64,000 nt of DNA from Streptomyces flavochromogenes (GTDB taxonomy: Bacteria > Actinomycetota > Actinomycetes > Streptomycetales > Streptomycetaceae), in the NCBI RefSeq assembly GCF_000717595.1, contig NZ_JNZO01000012.1, positions 124,001 through 188,000 of the forward strand, read 5' to 3'. Position numbers and translations under genes: made by a program. The notes beneath the pieces were generated by a model that ran no database searches, was not told where the DNA came from, and worked only from the letters and a program-made list of their open reading frames with translations. Shown piece after piece: positions 1 through 7,941 of this stretch (within the stretch, counting starts at the first letter, position 1; the number at the start of each line of letters is the position of its first letter).

Positions 1-986
1 GCGACGATCTCGGCCTGCGCCTGCTCGAAGACCCGGATGAACTCGCGGCCGATGATCTTCCGCTTGGTCTCGGGGTCGGAGACGCCGGCGAGGGCGGTGA
101 GGAACCGCTCCTGCGCGTCGACGACCTTGAGGTTGACGCCGGTGGAGGCGACGAAGTCCTTCTCGACCTGCTCGGTCTCGCCCTTGCGCATGAGGCCGTG
201 GTCGACGTACACGCAGGTGAGCTGCGAGCCGATGGCCTTCTGCACGAGCGCGGCGGCCACGGCGGAGTCGACGCCGCCGGAGAGGCCGCAGACGGCGCGC
301 TTGGTGCCGACCTGGGCGCGGATGGCCGCGACCTGCTCCTCGATGACGTTGCCCGTGGTCCAGCTGGGCTCGATGCCGGCGCCGCGGTAGAGGAAGTGCT
401 CCAGGATCTGCTGGCCGTGCGTGGAGTGCAGCACCTCGGGGTGGTACTGGACGCCGTAGAGCTTCTTCTCGTCGTTCTCGAAGGCGGCGACCGGCACGAC
501 GTCCGTGGACGCGGTGACGGCGAAGCCCTCGGGGGCGGCGGAGCAGGCGTCGCCGTGCGACATCCACACGGACTGCTCGACCGGGGTGCCCTCGAAGAGG
601 GTGGAGCCGGCCTTGGAGACGTGCAGCGGGGTCCGGCCGTACTCGCGGGCACCGGTGTTGTCGACGGTGCCACCGAGGGTCGTCGCCATCAGCTGGAAGC
701 CGTAGCACATACCGAAGACGGGGACGCCCGCCTCGAAGATCGCACGGTCGAGGCGCGGGGCGCTCTCGGCGTACACGGAGGACGGGCCGCCGGAGAGGAT
801 GATCGCCTTCGGGTTCTTGGCCAGCATCTCGGCCACCGGCATGGTGGACGGGACGATCTCGCTGTAGACCCGGGCCTCACGGACACGGCGGGCGATGAGC
901 TGGGCGTACTGGGCGCCGAAGTCGACAACGAGGACTACGTCCGGGTTGGTGACGTCGGGCGCGGCAGCGGGGGTCGCTGATGACAC
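1..986 (-). CDS. guaA: GMP synthase (glutamine-hydrolysing), C-terminus outside window
   Basis: Makes GMP from XMP with glutamine and ATP, the last step of guanine nucleotide synthesis in the cytoplasm. The minus-strand frame opens at a GTG at 986 and stays open to position 1. The class I glutamine amidotransferase domain comes first: [13 protein letters not shown] near the N-terminus, the nucleophile elbow GMCYGFQL, and HPEVLHS for the catalytic His/Glu. The ATP-pyrophosphatase domain follows, with the P-loop [14 protein letters not shown]. The end of that domain and the dimerisation domain lie beyond the window. The start is uncertain because the first 12 or so residues are Ala/Pro-rich. 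It belongs with guaB and guaB3 further along in the window. Confidence 0.95.
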   Translation of the reverse strand, partial: MSSATPAAAPDVTNPDVVLVVDFGAQYAQLIARRVREARVYSEIVPSTMPVAEMLAKNPKAIILSGGPSSVYAESAPRLDRAIFEAGVPVFGMCYGFQLMATTLGGTVDNTGAREYGRTPLHVSKAGSTLFEGTPVEQSVWMSHGDACSAAPEGFAVTASTDVVPVAAFENDEKKLYGVQYHPEVLHSTHGQQILEHFLYRGAGIEPSWTTGNVIEEQVAAIRAQVGTKRAVCGLSGGVDSAVAAALVQKAIGSQLTCVYVDHGLMRKGETEQVEKDFVASTGVNLKVVDAQERFLTALAGVSDPETKRKIIGREFIRVFEQAQAEIV

Positions 987-1093
987 TACGGCGGCCTTCC
1001 GGCGGTAGGAGGAGGGTCCCCCGAAGGGGGGTGCTATTTGTCGATTCTACCGGCGCGCCGGTGGCGCTTTTCGTCTCACCATCCGAACCCGGG

Positions 1094-1124
1094 TTGGCTC
1101 CGGTCCGTCGCCGGGGTCCATACT
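1094..1124 (+). promoter_or_regulatory. Candidate promoter for the chorismate mutase leader transcript
   Basis: TTGGCT (1094-1099) and CATACT (1119-1124) resemble -35 and -10 elements with a long 19-bp spacer. The -10 ends 7 nt before the ATG of the small leader ORF at 1131, so the transcript would be leaderless, which is common in Streptomyces. Prediction from sequence only. Confidence 0.35.
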
Positions 1125-1130
1125 GCTGCC

Positions 1131-1202
1131 ATGCGCGAGCTCACGACCTTCGTCTTTACCTATGGCAACCGGCCCACCGGCTGCCATGGTCGTGCTGCTT
1201 GA
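1131..1202 (+). CDS. Candidate 23-residue Phe/Tyr leader peptide upstream of chorismate mutase
   Basis: A 23-codon ORF (ATG 1131, TGA 1200-1202) begins MRELTTFVFTYGN, putting two Phe and one Tyr within five codons. It lies 105 nt upstream of chorismate mutase, which makes prephenate for Phe and Tyr, and is followed after 21 nt by a strong GC hairpin. This is the layout of ribosome-mediated attenuation: stalling at Phe/Tyr codons would alter folding of the downstream RNA. A second hairpin-forming segment (ggcaaccgg with ccggctgcc, one mismatch) sits inside the ORF at about 1164-1185 and could be an alternative pairing partner. No clear Shine-Dalgarno is present, which fits leaderless translation. 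Too short to be sure it is translated. Confidence 0.45.
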   Translation: MRELTTFVFTYGNRPTGCHGRAA

Positions 1203-1223
1203 GCAACTGACAAGCGACTTCCC

Positions 1224-1254
1224 AGGCGCCCCGGGCTGACAGCCCGGGGCGTCT
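1224..1254 (+). terminator. Candidate attenuator hairpin before chorismate mutase
   Basis: An 11-bp perfect stem (1227-1237 with 1241-1251) with a GAC loop, extendable outward by a G-T wobble and two more pairs. It is followed by a modestly T-containing stretch (tctgtcgtt). It lies between the leader ORF and the aroQ start, as expected for a transcription attenuator. Confidence 0.5.
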
Positions 1255-1307
1255 GTCGTTCCCGGGCCGGTCCGCCCCGGGGCATCCGACACCCCAGGAG
1301 CCCCGCC

Positions 1308-1601
1308 ATGACGACGACCACCGCCACCCCCGAGAAGACCGGCGCCCGCACCGACGAGGCGGCGACGCTGATCGGCGACGCCCGTGAGCGCATCGACGCG
1401 CTCGACGACCGGATCATCGGTCTCATCCAGGAACGGATGGCCGTCTCGGCCGTCATCCAGGAGGCACGGATCTCCTCCGGCGGCCGCCGGGTGAACCTGA
1501 CCCGCGAGATGGAGGTCCTCGGTCACTACCGGGACGCCCTCGGCAAGCCGGGCACGGCGCTGGCGATGACGATGCTGGAGCTGTGCCGCGGCCGCGTCTG
1601 A
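1308..1601 (+). CDS. aroQ: AroQ-class chorismate mutase
   Basis: Converts chorismate to prephenate, the branch-point reaction to Phe and Tyr, in the cytoplasm. The 97-residue length and all-helical pattern fit a stand-alone AroQ domain. Recognisable elements are ARERIDALDDRIIGLIQERM (residues 25-44, helix 1), IQEAR (50-54) and NLTREMEVL (63-71), which supply the Arg, Glu and Lys-like substrate contacts. The start is the ATG preceded by AGGAG at 8-9 nt. It is a monocistronic-looking gene next to guaA on the opposite strand, and the leader ORF and hairpin upstream suggest attenuation control. It carries no fused prephenate dehydratase or dehydrogenase. Confidence 0.9.
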   Translation: MTTTTATPEKTGARTDEAATLIGDARERIDALDDRIIGLIQERMAVSAVIQEARISSGGRRVNLTREMEVLGHYRDALGKPGTALAMTMLELCRGRV

Positions 1602-1620
1602 GCGGGCGCCCACGTGTACG

Positions 1621-1720
1621 CGGGCATCTCCGCGGCCGAGCGTGCGCCCGCGTCGCCGGGCGCATCCCCCACAGCTGAGCGTGCGCTCGCGTATCCGGGT
1701 GCGTCCCCGGATCTGAGTTC
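1621..1720. repeat. Degenerate direct repeats, unit about 38-39 bp
   Basis: Two and a half copies of a unit containing gagcgtgcgc(c/t)cgcgt, each beginning with a G(C)GCAT/GCGTC-C-rich segment. The copies diverge at several positions. No open frame or known element explains them. Confidence 0.5.
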
Positions 1721-2090
1721 GGACCCGCTCTCACCCGTACGGCGCGTGACCGGCTCCGGCCCGGCTTCGTTGGTCCGGGTGTCCGTGCCAGCCAGGGGCG
1801 GGCCGTAAGAAACCACGCGTGGCTTCGCTGGGGCGTGTGGCGTACCTCCGGTACGTCGTGGGACCTCGCACCAGCGCTTGTGACCGGACAGCAGGGGACA
1901 GCAGCCCGGTCACCCAGAAGGAGCGGTCGGCCCCGGGGACGCTCGGGGCCGGCCGCAACCGGCTCTTCCGGTCGCGGCCCCCGCGACCGCCAGCACAGTG
2001 CGAACCCCTCGGAACCCTCTCCCACGCGGCGCAACCCCCCGGCGCCGCCCCGCTCGGCACCGCCGCTGCCCTGACACCGGTGCCGACCCC

Positions 2091-2132
2091 AAGGGCCCCG
2101 TGCCGCGACCGGAATCGCGCCACGGGGCCCTT
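2091..2132. terminator. Strong hairpin, likely transcription terminator
   Basis: Arms AAGGGCCCCGTG (2091-2102) and CACGGGGCCCTT (2121-2132) are perfect complements. They enclose a second small stem (CGCGA with TCGCG). It probably ends plus-strand transcription from the aroQ side, with little T-tract. Confidence 0.5.
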
Positions 2133-2153
2133 GTCCGCGTACACCTCTCCGAC

Positions 2154-2167
2154 GTGACGCGCGTCAC
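2154..2167. promoter_or_regulatory. Perfect 14-bp palindrome, Crp-like
   Basis: GTGACGCGCGTCAC is a perfect palindrome and fits the GTG-N6-GNCAC pattern reported for Streptomyces Crp sites (from memory). It sits 24 bp upstream of the possible ECF-type promoter at 2191. No gene lies directly downstream on the plus strand. Confidence 0.3.
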
Positions 2168-2190
2168 ACGAAGATCCTGTGCAACCGCTA

Positions 2191-2215
2191 CAACCTTCCC
2201 CACGGGTCGCGGGTC
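2191..2215 (+). promoter_or_regulatory. Possible ECF-sigma-type promoter without a downstream gene
   Basis: CAACC (2191-2195) followed about 16 bp later by GGTC resembles the AAC/TC type of promoter used by Streptomyces ECF sigma factors. A transcript from here would meet the hairpin at 2242-2277 within about 55 nt. Weak evidence from motif resemblance only. Confidence 0.22.
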
Positions 2216-2241
2216 ATCTATGCAGCAACACCAAAGCTGGT

Positions 2242-2277
2242 AGGGGCGCTGCACTCGGAGGGGGGTGCAGCGCCCCT
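2242..2277 (-). terminator. Terminator hairpin of the GMC oxidoreductase gene
   Basis: A perfect 13-bp stem (2242-2254 with 2265-2277) and a 10-nt loop lie 34 bp beyond the GMC oxidoreductase stop codon. On the minus strand the loop carries six consecutive C residues. Confidence 0.65.
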
Positions 2278-2310
2278 TACCTGTGTCGGTCGCGGGTGCC
2301 GGCCGTCGGT

Positions 2311-4122
2311 TCAGGACGTCTTCGGCGGGACCACCGGCATCCCCAGGAACGGCAGTCGCAGCGCGCCGAAGGCGTCGGCCGGCACCGCGGGGGCCTTGGG
2401 CTCGATCGCCGCGATCCGTACGTACGACTCGCCCTGCCGCGGCCGCGGGTCCTCCTCGCCCTTGTTGGGCCAGAACGACATCGCCCGCTCCGCCTGCGCG
2501 GTGATCGTCAGCGACGGGTTCACGCCGAGGTTCGCGGAGACGGCCGCGCCGTCGACGACGGAGATCCCCGGATGCCCGAAGAGCCGGTGGTACGGGTCGA
2601 TGACACCGGACTCGGCGTCCGCGCCGATCGGGCAGCCGCCCAGGAAGTGGGCGGTCAGCGGGGTGCCCATCAGCTCGCCGACGTTGGAGCCGGCGAAGCC
2701 GTTGATCTCCTCGGCGAGGAGGGATGCGGCCTTGGTCGCCGCCTCGATCTGCGTCGGGTTGGGGGCCCCGTGCCCCTGGCGGGCGGTGAGCAGGCCCTTT
2801 CCGATGCCGCCCGGCTTGCGGTAGGTGGTCAGCGAGTTGTCCAGGGACTGCATGACGAGGCCGATGATGGTCCGCTCCGACCAGCGCCGGTTGGACAGCG
2901 AGCGGGCCGTGAGCGCGGGGTGCTTGACGATCTCTAGCAGCCACCTGCGGACCCGGTGCGCGCCGTAGGGCACCTGGAGGATCGTCAGCGCGCCCATCGA
3001 GTTGGAGCCCTTGCCGTACCGGACGGGCTCGATGTGGGTGTTCTCGTCGGGGTGGATCGAGGAGGTGATGGCGACGCCGCGGGTGAAGTCGGCCCTCTCC
3101 TTGCCGTGCTTCTTCCGGTACCGCCGGTCGGTGGTCTGCGAGCCGACGAGGCCCTCGGAGTTGGTACGGGTCAGCTCGCCGAGCCGGGCCGAGATCCGGG
3201 GCAGCAGGCCGGTGTCCTTCATCCGGTGCAGCAGGGTCTGGGTGCCGTACGTGCCGGCGGCGATGACGACCTTGCGGGCCGTGAAGGTACGGCCCTTGCC
3301 CTTCCGCCGGTTGTCGGAGGGGAGGGTCTTGACGGCGTAGCCGCCCCGCGAGTCCTCGGTGACCGCGACGACCGAGGTCATGGGGTGGACGACAGCGCCC
3401 GCCTTCTCGGCGAGGTGGAGGTAGTTCTCGTTGAGGGTGTTCTTGGCGCCGTGCCGGCAGCCGGTCATGCACTCGCCGCACTCGGTGCAGGCCTTGCGGG
3501 AGGGTCCGGCGCCGCCGAAGAACGGGTCGGCCACCTCGCCGCCCGGCTTCGCCTTCGCCGTCCCGTCGCCGTCCTGCCCGTCCCCGAAGAACACCCCGAC
3601 GGGCGCCATGTGGAAGGTGTCGCCGATGCCCATGCTCTGCGCGGTCGCCTTGAGGTGGACGTCCGACGGGGTCATGGTCGGGTTGATCCGGACGCCGAGC
3701 ATCCTCTTGGCCTGGTCGTAGTAGGGGCTCAGCTCCTCGCGCCAGTCCGTGATGTCCTTCCACTGCGGGTCGTCGAAGAACGGCGCGAGCGGCTCGTAGA
3801 GGGTATTGGCGTAGTTCAGGGAGCCGCCGCCGACACCGGCGCCCGCGAGCACCATCACGTTGCCGAGCAGGTGGATCCGCTGGATGCCGTAGAGGCCCAG
3901 GGCAGGGGCCCACAGGAAGTTCTTCACGTCCCAGGAGTTCTTCGGCAGGGTCTCGCGGGTGAAGCGGCGCCCGGCCTCCAGGACACCGACCCGGTAGCCC
4001 TTCTCGGTGAGGCGGAGCGCGGTGACCGAGCCGCCGAAGCCGGAGCCGACGACGAGGACGTCGTAGTCGTACGCCCCGTCCTCCGCCTGCTCCTGATTTT
4101 GGGTAGGGGGTACCGCGGTCAT
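2311..4122 (-). CDS. GMC-family FAD oxidoreductase, ChoD-like
   Basis: A 603-residue flavoprotein. The FAD-binding fold is near the N-terminus (VLVVGSGFGGS, then GVLEAGRRF at about 45-53), followed by AGAGVGGGSLNYAN. The GMC C-terminal segment has GGCPIGADAESGVIDPYHR, VVDGAAV and a final Asn-Pro-Ser (NPSLTITAQAERAM). A cysteine cluster CTECGECMTGC with CX2CX2CX3C spacing lies at about residues 235-245, as if to hold an iron-sulphur centre. The substrate is unknown; sterols or other alcohols are possible by analogy with mycobacterial ChoD, which also lies by guaB3/guaB. Start ATG 4122 has GAGGAG 4 nt upstream. It is 53 bp downstream of the succinate-semialdehyde dehydrogenase gene and probably co-transcribed with it. 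Confidence 0.85.
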   Translation of the reverse strand: MTAVPPTQNQEQAEDGAYDYDVLVVGSGFGGSVTALRLTEKGYRVGVLEAGRRFTRETLPKNSWDVKNFLWAPALGLYGIQRIHLLGNVMVLAGAGVGGGSLNYANTLYEPLAPFFDDPQWKDITDWREELSPYYDQAKRMLGVRINPTMTPSDVHLKATAQSMGIGDTFHMAPVGVFFGDGQDGDGTAKAKPGGEVADPFFGGAGPSRKACTECGECMTGCRHGAKNTLNENYLHLAEKAGAVVHPMTSVVAVTEDSRGGYAVKTLPSDNRRKGKGRTFTARKVVIAAGTYGTQTLLHRMKDTGLLPRISARLGELTRTNSEGLVGSQTTDRRYRKKHGKERADFTRGVAITSSIHPDENTHIEPVRYGKGSNSMGALTILQVPYGAHRVRRWLLEIVKHPALTARSLSNRRWSERTIIGLVMQSLDNSLTTYRKPGGIGKGLLTARQGHGAPNPTQIEAATKAASLLAEEINGFAGSNVGELMGTPLTAHFLGGCPIGADAESGVIDPYHRLFGHPGISVVDGAAVSANLGVNPSLTITAQAERAMSFWPNKGEEDPRPRQGESYVRIAAIEPKAPAVPADAFGALRLPFLGMPVVPPKTS

Positions 4123-4175
4123 GGCTCTCCTCGTACGAAAAGGGGACAGTCGGGATGGGGAGGCGGAGCGCCGGC

Positions 4176-5840
4176 TCAGCGCAGGCGCAGGGCCTTCATC
4201 GCCTTCAGGGACACGCTCATGAACGCGGCGTACTTCTCGTCGTCCATCCCGAAGGAGGGCGCGAGCGGGATCAGCCGCTGCTGGGCGACGGTCTGGGCCT
4301 CGGTGTACTTGAGGATGCCCTCGGAGCCGTGGCGCCGGCCGAGCCCGGAGTCCTTCATGCCGCCCATCGGGGACTGCACGCTGCCGTAGGCGGGGGCGTA
4401 CCCCTCGTTGATGTTGACGGTGCCGGTGCGCAGCCGGGCCGCGACCGCGTGACCGCGGCGCGAGTCCTTCGTCCAGACGGAGGAGTTCAGACCGTACGGG
4501 GTGGCGTTGGCGAGGTCGACGACCTCGTCCTCGTCGCGGAAGCGGTAGACCGAGACGACCGGGCCGAAGGTCTCCTCGCCGCAGACGGCCATCGGGGCCT
4601 CCACGCCGTCGAGGATGGTCGGCTCGAAGAAGAGGGGGCCGATGTCGGGGCGGGCGACGCCGCCGGCGACGAGCGTGGCGCCCTTGGCGACGGCCTCCTC
4701 GACGTGCTTCGTGACGGTCTCCAGCTGGCGGTCGCCGACGAGCGAGCCCATGTCGGCGCCGTACGCGAGGGAGTTGCCGAGCCGCATGGCCTTGGTGCGG
4801 GCGGCGAAGCGGTCCAGGAAGACATCGGCGATCGACTCGTGCACGTAGAGGCGCTCGATGGAGATGCAGAGCTGGCCGGCGGAGGAGAAGCAGGCGCGGA
4901 CGGCTCCGGCGGCGGCCTTCTCGATGTCGGCGTCCTTCAGGACGAGCATCGCGTTCTTGCCGCCGAGTTCGAGGGAGACGCCGACGAGCCGGGCGGCGGC
5001 GCCCTGGGCGACCTCGCGGCCGGTGCGGGTGGAGCCGGTGAAGGAGACGTAGTCGGCGTGCTTGACGACCTCGGGGCCGACGACCGGGCCGTCGCCGAGG
5101 ACGACCTGGAAGACCTCGGCGGGCAGCCCGGCCTCAATGAGCAGGTCACGGGCCCACAGAGCGGTGAGCGCGGTCTCCGTGTCGGGCTTCATGACGACGG
5201 CGTTGCCCGAGACGAAGGCGGGGAGCGCGTCGCCGACGGAGAGTTCGAGCGGGTAGTTCCAGGGGGCGATCTGGCCGACGACGCCGCGCGGCTGGCGCAG
5301 CTCGGTGACCTTGGTGAGGGTCGGCACGACGCCGGTGTGACGGCGGGGCTTCAGATAGGAGGAGGCCTTGCGGCCGTAGTGGCGGGCGGCGACGGCGACC
5401 GCCTGCACCTCCTCGTGGGCGTGCAGGCGCGCCTTGCCCGTCTCCAGCTGGATGAGGTCGAGGACCTCGGACTGGCGCTGGAGGACGAGGTCGTGGAAGC
5501 GCAGGAGGACGGCGGCACGGGCCCTGACCGGGGTGGCGGCCCAGGCGGCCTGGGCCGCACGCGCGCGCGTGAAGGCCTCGGCGACGTCCTCGGGGGTGGA
5601 CTCGGGCAGGTCCGCCAGCTTCGCTCCGGTGAACGGCGTGTGGTTGGCGGTCCGGCCGGAGCCGACGACACCGCGCGTGAGCCTGGCGACCACCTCGGGC
5701 GTCACGACGTCGGCGGCCGTACGCGCGCCGGCCGGCGCGGGCGCGACCGGATTGGTCGCCCCGGCGGGCGCGGCTGCTCCGGCCTGCGCGGCGGGAGCGT
5801 CGGGAACCGAGGGGGCGGCGGGGGCCTGCGAGTCCGTCAT
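4176..5840 (-). CDS. gabD2: Succinate-semialdehyde dehydrogenase (NAD(P)+)
   Basis: An aldehyde dehydrogenase superfamily member that oxidises succinate semialdehyde to succinate, the end of GABA catabolism. A 45-residue Ala/Pro-rich N-terminal extension precedes the domain. Core motifs are APWNYPL (cofactor and active-site Asn), SFTGSTRTG, the general-base Glu in SLELGGKNAML and the nucleophile Cys in SSAGQLCISIERLYV. The 554-residue length is above the usual 450-500 because of the extension. ATG 5840 is taken as the start. It precedes the GMC oxidoreductase in a likely two-gene operon. Two palindromes just upstream (5915-5954) are candidate operators. The family call is firm; substrate specificity is inferred. 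Confidence 0.85.
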   Translation of the reverse strand: MTDSQAPAAPSVPDAPAAQAGAAAPAGATNPVAPAPAGARTAADVVTPEVVARLTRGVVGSGRTANHTPFTGAKLADLPESTPEDVAEAFTRARAAQAAWAATPVRARAAVLLRFHDLVLQRQSEVLDLIQLETGKARLHAHEEVQAVAVAARHYGRKASSYLKPRRHTGVVPTLTKVTELRQPRGVVGQIAPWNYPLELSVGDALPAFVSGNAVVMKPDTETALTALWARDLLIEAGLPAEVFQVVLGDGPVVGPEVVKHADYVSFTGSTRTGREVAQGAAARLVGVSLELGGKNAMLVLKDADIEKAAAGAVRACFSSAGQLCISIERLYVHESIADVFLDRFAARTKAMRLGNSLAYGADMGSLVGDRQLETVTKHVEEAVAKGATLVAGGVARPDIGPLFFEPTILDGVEAPMAVCGEETFGPVVSVYRFRDEDEVVDLANATPYGLNSSVWTKDSRRGHAVAARLRTGTVNINEGYAPAYGSVQSPMGGMKDSGLGRRHGSEGILKYTEAQTVAQQRLIPLAPSFGMDDEKYAAFMSVSLKAMKALRLR

Positions 5841-5914
5841 GGGCCCGAGCGTAGGCGCCGTTCCGCCCTTTGGGTACCCGTCGGTAACGCGTTTTCACCG
5901 GCTGCTCACATCGC

Positions 5915-5930
5915 GCCAGCGATCACTGGC
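5915..5930. promoter_or_regulatory. Near-perfect 16-bp palindrome upstream of gabD2
   Basis: GCCAGCGATCACTGGC is symmetric except for one base pair. It lies 75 bp upstream of the gabD2 start, a plausible operator position. Confidence 0.35.
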
Positions 5931-5933
5931 ACA

Positions 5934-5954
5934 TAAGCCCTGATCAGGGGCTTA
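5934..5954 (-). terminator. Hairpin between the kinase gene and gabD2
   Basis: TAAGCCC (5934-5940) and GGGCTTA (5948-5954) pair around TGATCAG. It is 40 bp beyond the kinase stop codon, so it may be a weak terminator or a second operator for gabD2. Confidence 0.35.
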
Positions 5955-5993
5955 CGGCCGCGAGGAGGCCCGTGCCGGAGATTCCCACCGGGT

Positions 5994-7805
5994 TCAGTCG
6001 CCCGGGGCGCGCCAGTGCTGAAGGACGATGTCGAACTGCTCGCGGGTGGTCTCCCAGCTCTCCTCCGGAGACGACATGTAGATCGCGTACTCCGTGCCGT
6101 CGTCGGCGTAGTACATGAGGTCGATCGCGTGCCGCGGACCGGGGAAGTCCCGCTTCTCCATCCAGGTGAACTCCCACAGGCTGGAGCGGACCTGGTCGCG
6201 GTAGGTGGTCTGGCCGAGCTTGACCCGGGTGTAGTCCATCCGCTTCGCGACGATGCGCTCCAGGTCGAGCGCGTGCATGTACGGGTTCTCGAAGTCCGGG
6301 CTGGAGTCGATGTTGATCCGGATGCGGTGGTTGCCGTTGTCCGGGGTGTAGTCGATGTTGTCGCCCTCCGTCTGCCGCTTCCAGCCCTTCGGCACGACGA
6401 GGCTGAAGCCCTCACGGTCCACGACCCGGTGCCAGCCGTCCGGGATGTCGCTCCCGGTGCCCTGGGTGGCGGTGGCGATGGGGGTGGTGGGGGCGGGGCC
6501 CGTGGCCGTGGTCTGCCCGCCGTCGCCGCGGCCGCCGCCCGCGTAGTTCATGGCGGCGAAGACGGCGCCGCCCGCGACGAGGCCGGCGAGCAGCGCGGCC
6601 AGGACGGCGGTATGCCAGCTCCGGCCGCGGCCCGAGCCGGAGCCCGAGCCGGAGGCGGCGGGACCGGCGGACGGCGGCACGACGGTGGGCGGGGAGGACT
6701 GCCCCTGGGATCCGTGAGATCCCTGGGGCGACTGGGACTGCTGAGAGGGCTGGACTGAGCGGGCCTGCTGGTGGGGTGACTGGGCCGGGTGGGGCCATGG
6801 AGCCATACCGGACGGGGTCGTGGCCCGAGCCGTGCCCGTCGGCCCCGGGCCGTCGGACTCCTCCCCCAGCGTCACGAGGTCGTGGCCCGACACGGAACCG
6901 TCCCCGGTCGGGTCCAGGTCCTCCCGCGCCACCCGCTGGGTCGGTACGTACGCCTGCGCCGCAGCCGGCGTACGCCCCTCCATCGCGTCGAGCAGCATCC
7001 GCCCGGCCTCGTCCGCCAGCGGACGCTGCGCCGGGTCCTTGCGCAGCAGCGCCACGATGACGGGGGCCAGCGGCCCCGCCTTCTCCGGGTACGGCGGCTC
7101 CTCGGCCACCACGGCCTGCATGGTGCTGATCGGTGAGGTGCGGCGGAACGGCGAGGCGCCCTCCACCGCCGTGTACAGGGTGGCGCCGAGCGACCAGAGG
7201 TCGGAGGCGGGACCGGGGTCGCCGCCCCGCACCCGCTCGGGGGCCAGATAGTCGATGGAGCCGACGAGTTCACCCGTCCGGGTGATCGTCGCGTCGCCCT
7301 CGATCGCCGCGATCCCGAAGTCGGTGATCAGGACGCTCCCGTCACGGGCGAGCAGGACGTTGCCCGGCTTGACGTCCCGGTGCAGCACTCCGGCCGCGTG
7401 CGCGGCGCGCAGCGCGCCGAGGACGTGCAGACCGATCCTGGCCGCCTCGTGCGGGTCGATCGTGCCCTTCTCCTTGGCGGCGTCGGCGAGCGAGGGCCCG
7501 TCGACGTACTGCATCACGATCCACGGCCGGTCGTCGTGCTCCAGGACGTCGTGGACGGTCACCACACCCGGGTGCGTGATCCGTGCGGCGGCCCGCGCCT
7601 CCTTCTGCGTACGGGCGTGCAGCACGAGGCGGTCGGCCTCCGCCACGAACCGGCCGGCCGTCAACTCCTTCACCGCCACGACGCGGTGCAGCACCTCGTC
7701 GTGTGCGCGCCAGACCTTGCCCATGCCGCCGCGTCCGATGGACTCGCCCAGCCGGTAGCGACCGGCGAGCAGCAGCCCCGTGCCTGTGCTCTGAGAATGT
7801 TCCAC
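5994..7805 (-). CDS. Receptor-like Ser/Thr protein kinase (PknB type)
   Basis: A transmembrane Hanks-type kinase of 603 residues. The N-terminal kinase domain has the glycine loop GRGGMG (24-29), ATP lysine K46 in VAVKEL, HRDVKPGNV with catalytic D144, DFG (162-164) and APERVRG, so it should be active. A Pro/Gln/Ser-rich linker leads to one membrane helix at about 395-415 (VLAALLAGLVAGGAVFAAM). An outside domain of roughly 150 residues starts near GWHRVVDREGFSLVVPKGW and resembles the C-termini of the two kinases upstream. No PASTA repeats are present. The start is a GTG at 7805 after a G-rich stretch. It is the last of three tandem kinase genes. Confidence 0.92.
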   Translation of the reverse strand: MEHSQSTGTGLLLAGRYRLGESIGRGGMGKVWRAHDEVLHRVVAVKELTAGRFVAEADRLVLHARTQKEARAAARITHPGVVTVHDVLEHDDRPWIVMQYVDGPSLADAAKEKGTIDPHEAARIGLHVLGALRAAHAAGVLHRDVKPGNVLLARDGSVLITDFGIAAIEGDATITRTGELVGSIDYLAPERVRGGDPGPASDLWSLGATLYTAVEGASPFRRTSPISTMQAVVAEEPPYPEKAGPLAPVIVALLRKDPAQRPLADEAGRMLLDAMEGRTPAAAQAYVPTQRVAREDLDPTGDGSVSGHDLVTLGEESDGPGPTGTARATTPSGMAPWPHPAQSPHQQARSVQPSQQSQSPQGSHGSQGQSSPPTVVPPSAGPAASGSGSGSGRGRSWHTAVLAALLAGLVAGGAVFAAMNYAGGGRGDGGQTTATGPAPTTPIATATQGTGSDIPDGWHRVVDREGFSLVVPKGWKRQTEGDNIDYTPDNGNHRIRINIDSSPDFENPYMHALDLERIVAKRMDYTRVKLGQTTYRDQVRSSLWEFTWMEKRDFPGPRHAIDLMYYADDGTEYAIYMSSPEESWETTREQFDIVLQHWRAPGD

Positions 7806-7941
7806 TTGCCCCCGCCCGTTCCTTCGGATGCCAGGTTACGGAGGGGGGTACGGGTGGCGGAACCTCGGGGCTGTCATAGGAACAGCACTGTGACCGGGGG
7901 CCGATGGGCATTCCGGGCACCCCCTCCCGACCCGGTCCCGC

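Larger units (their letters stand above)
1602..2310. other. Gene-free interval, 709 bp
   Basis: No convincing CDS on either strand. Overlapping GC-rich frames exist here, but none has a ribosome binding site plus a plausible protein. The interval holds short degenerate repeats (1621-1720), two strong hairpins (2091-2132 and 2242-2277), a 14-bp palindrome (2154-2167) and a possible ECF-type promoter (about 2191-2215). Confidence 0.6.

Noticed and set aside
198..980. Long plus-strand open frames opposite guaA
   Set aside because: They are antisense to a strongly conserved gene and have the Gly/Asp/Arg/Val-rich composition that GC-rich antisense frames produce.
2242..2277. Possible 6C-type structured RNA (six C in a hairpin loop on the minus strand)
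   Set aside because: Only one such hairpin is present; the 6C motif needs two. A terminator for the oxidoreductase gene explains it better.
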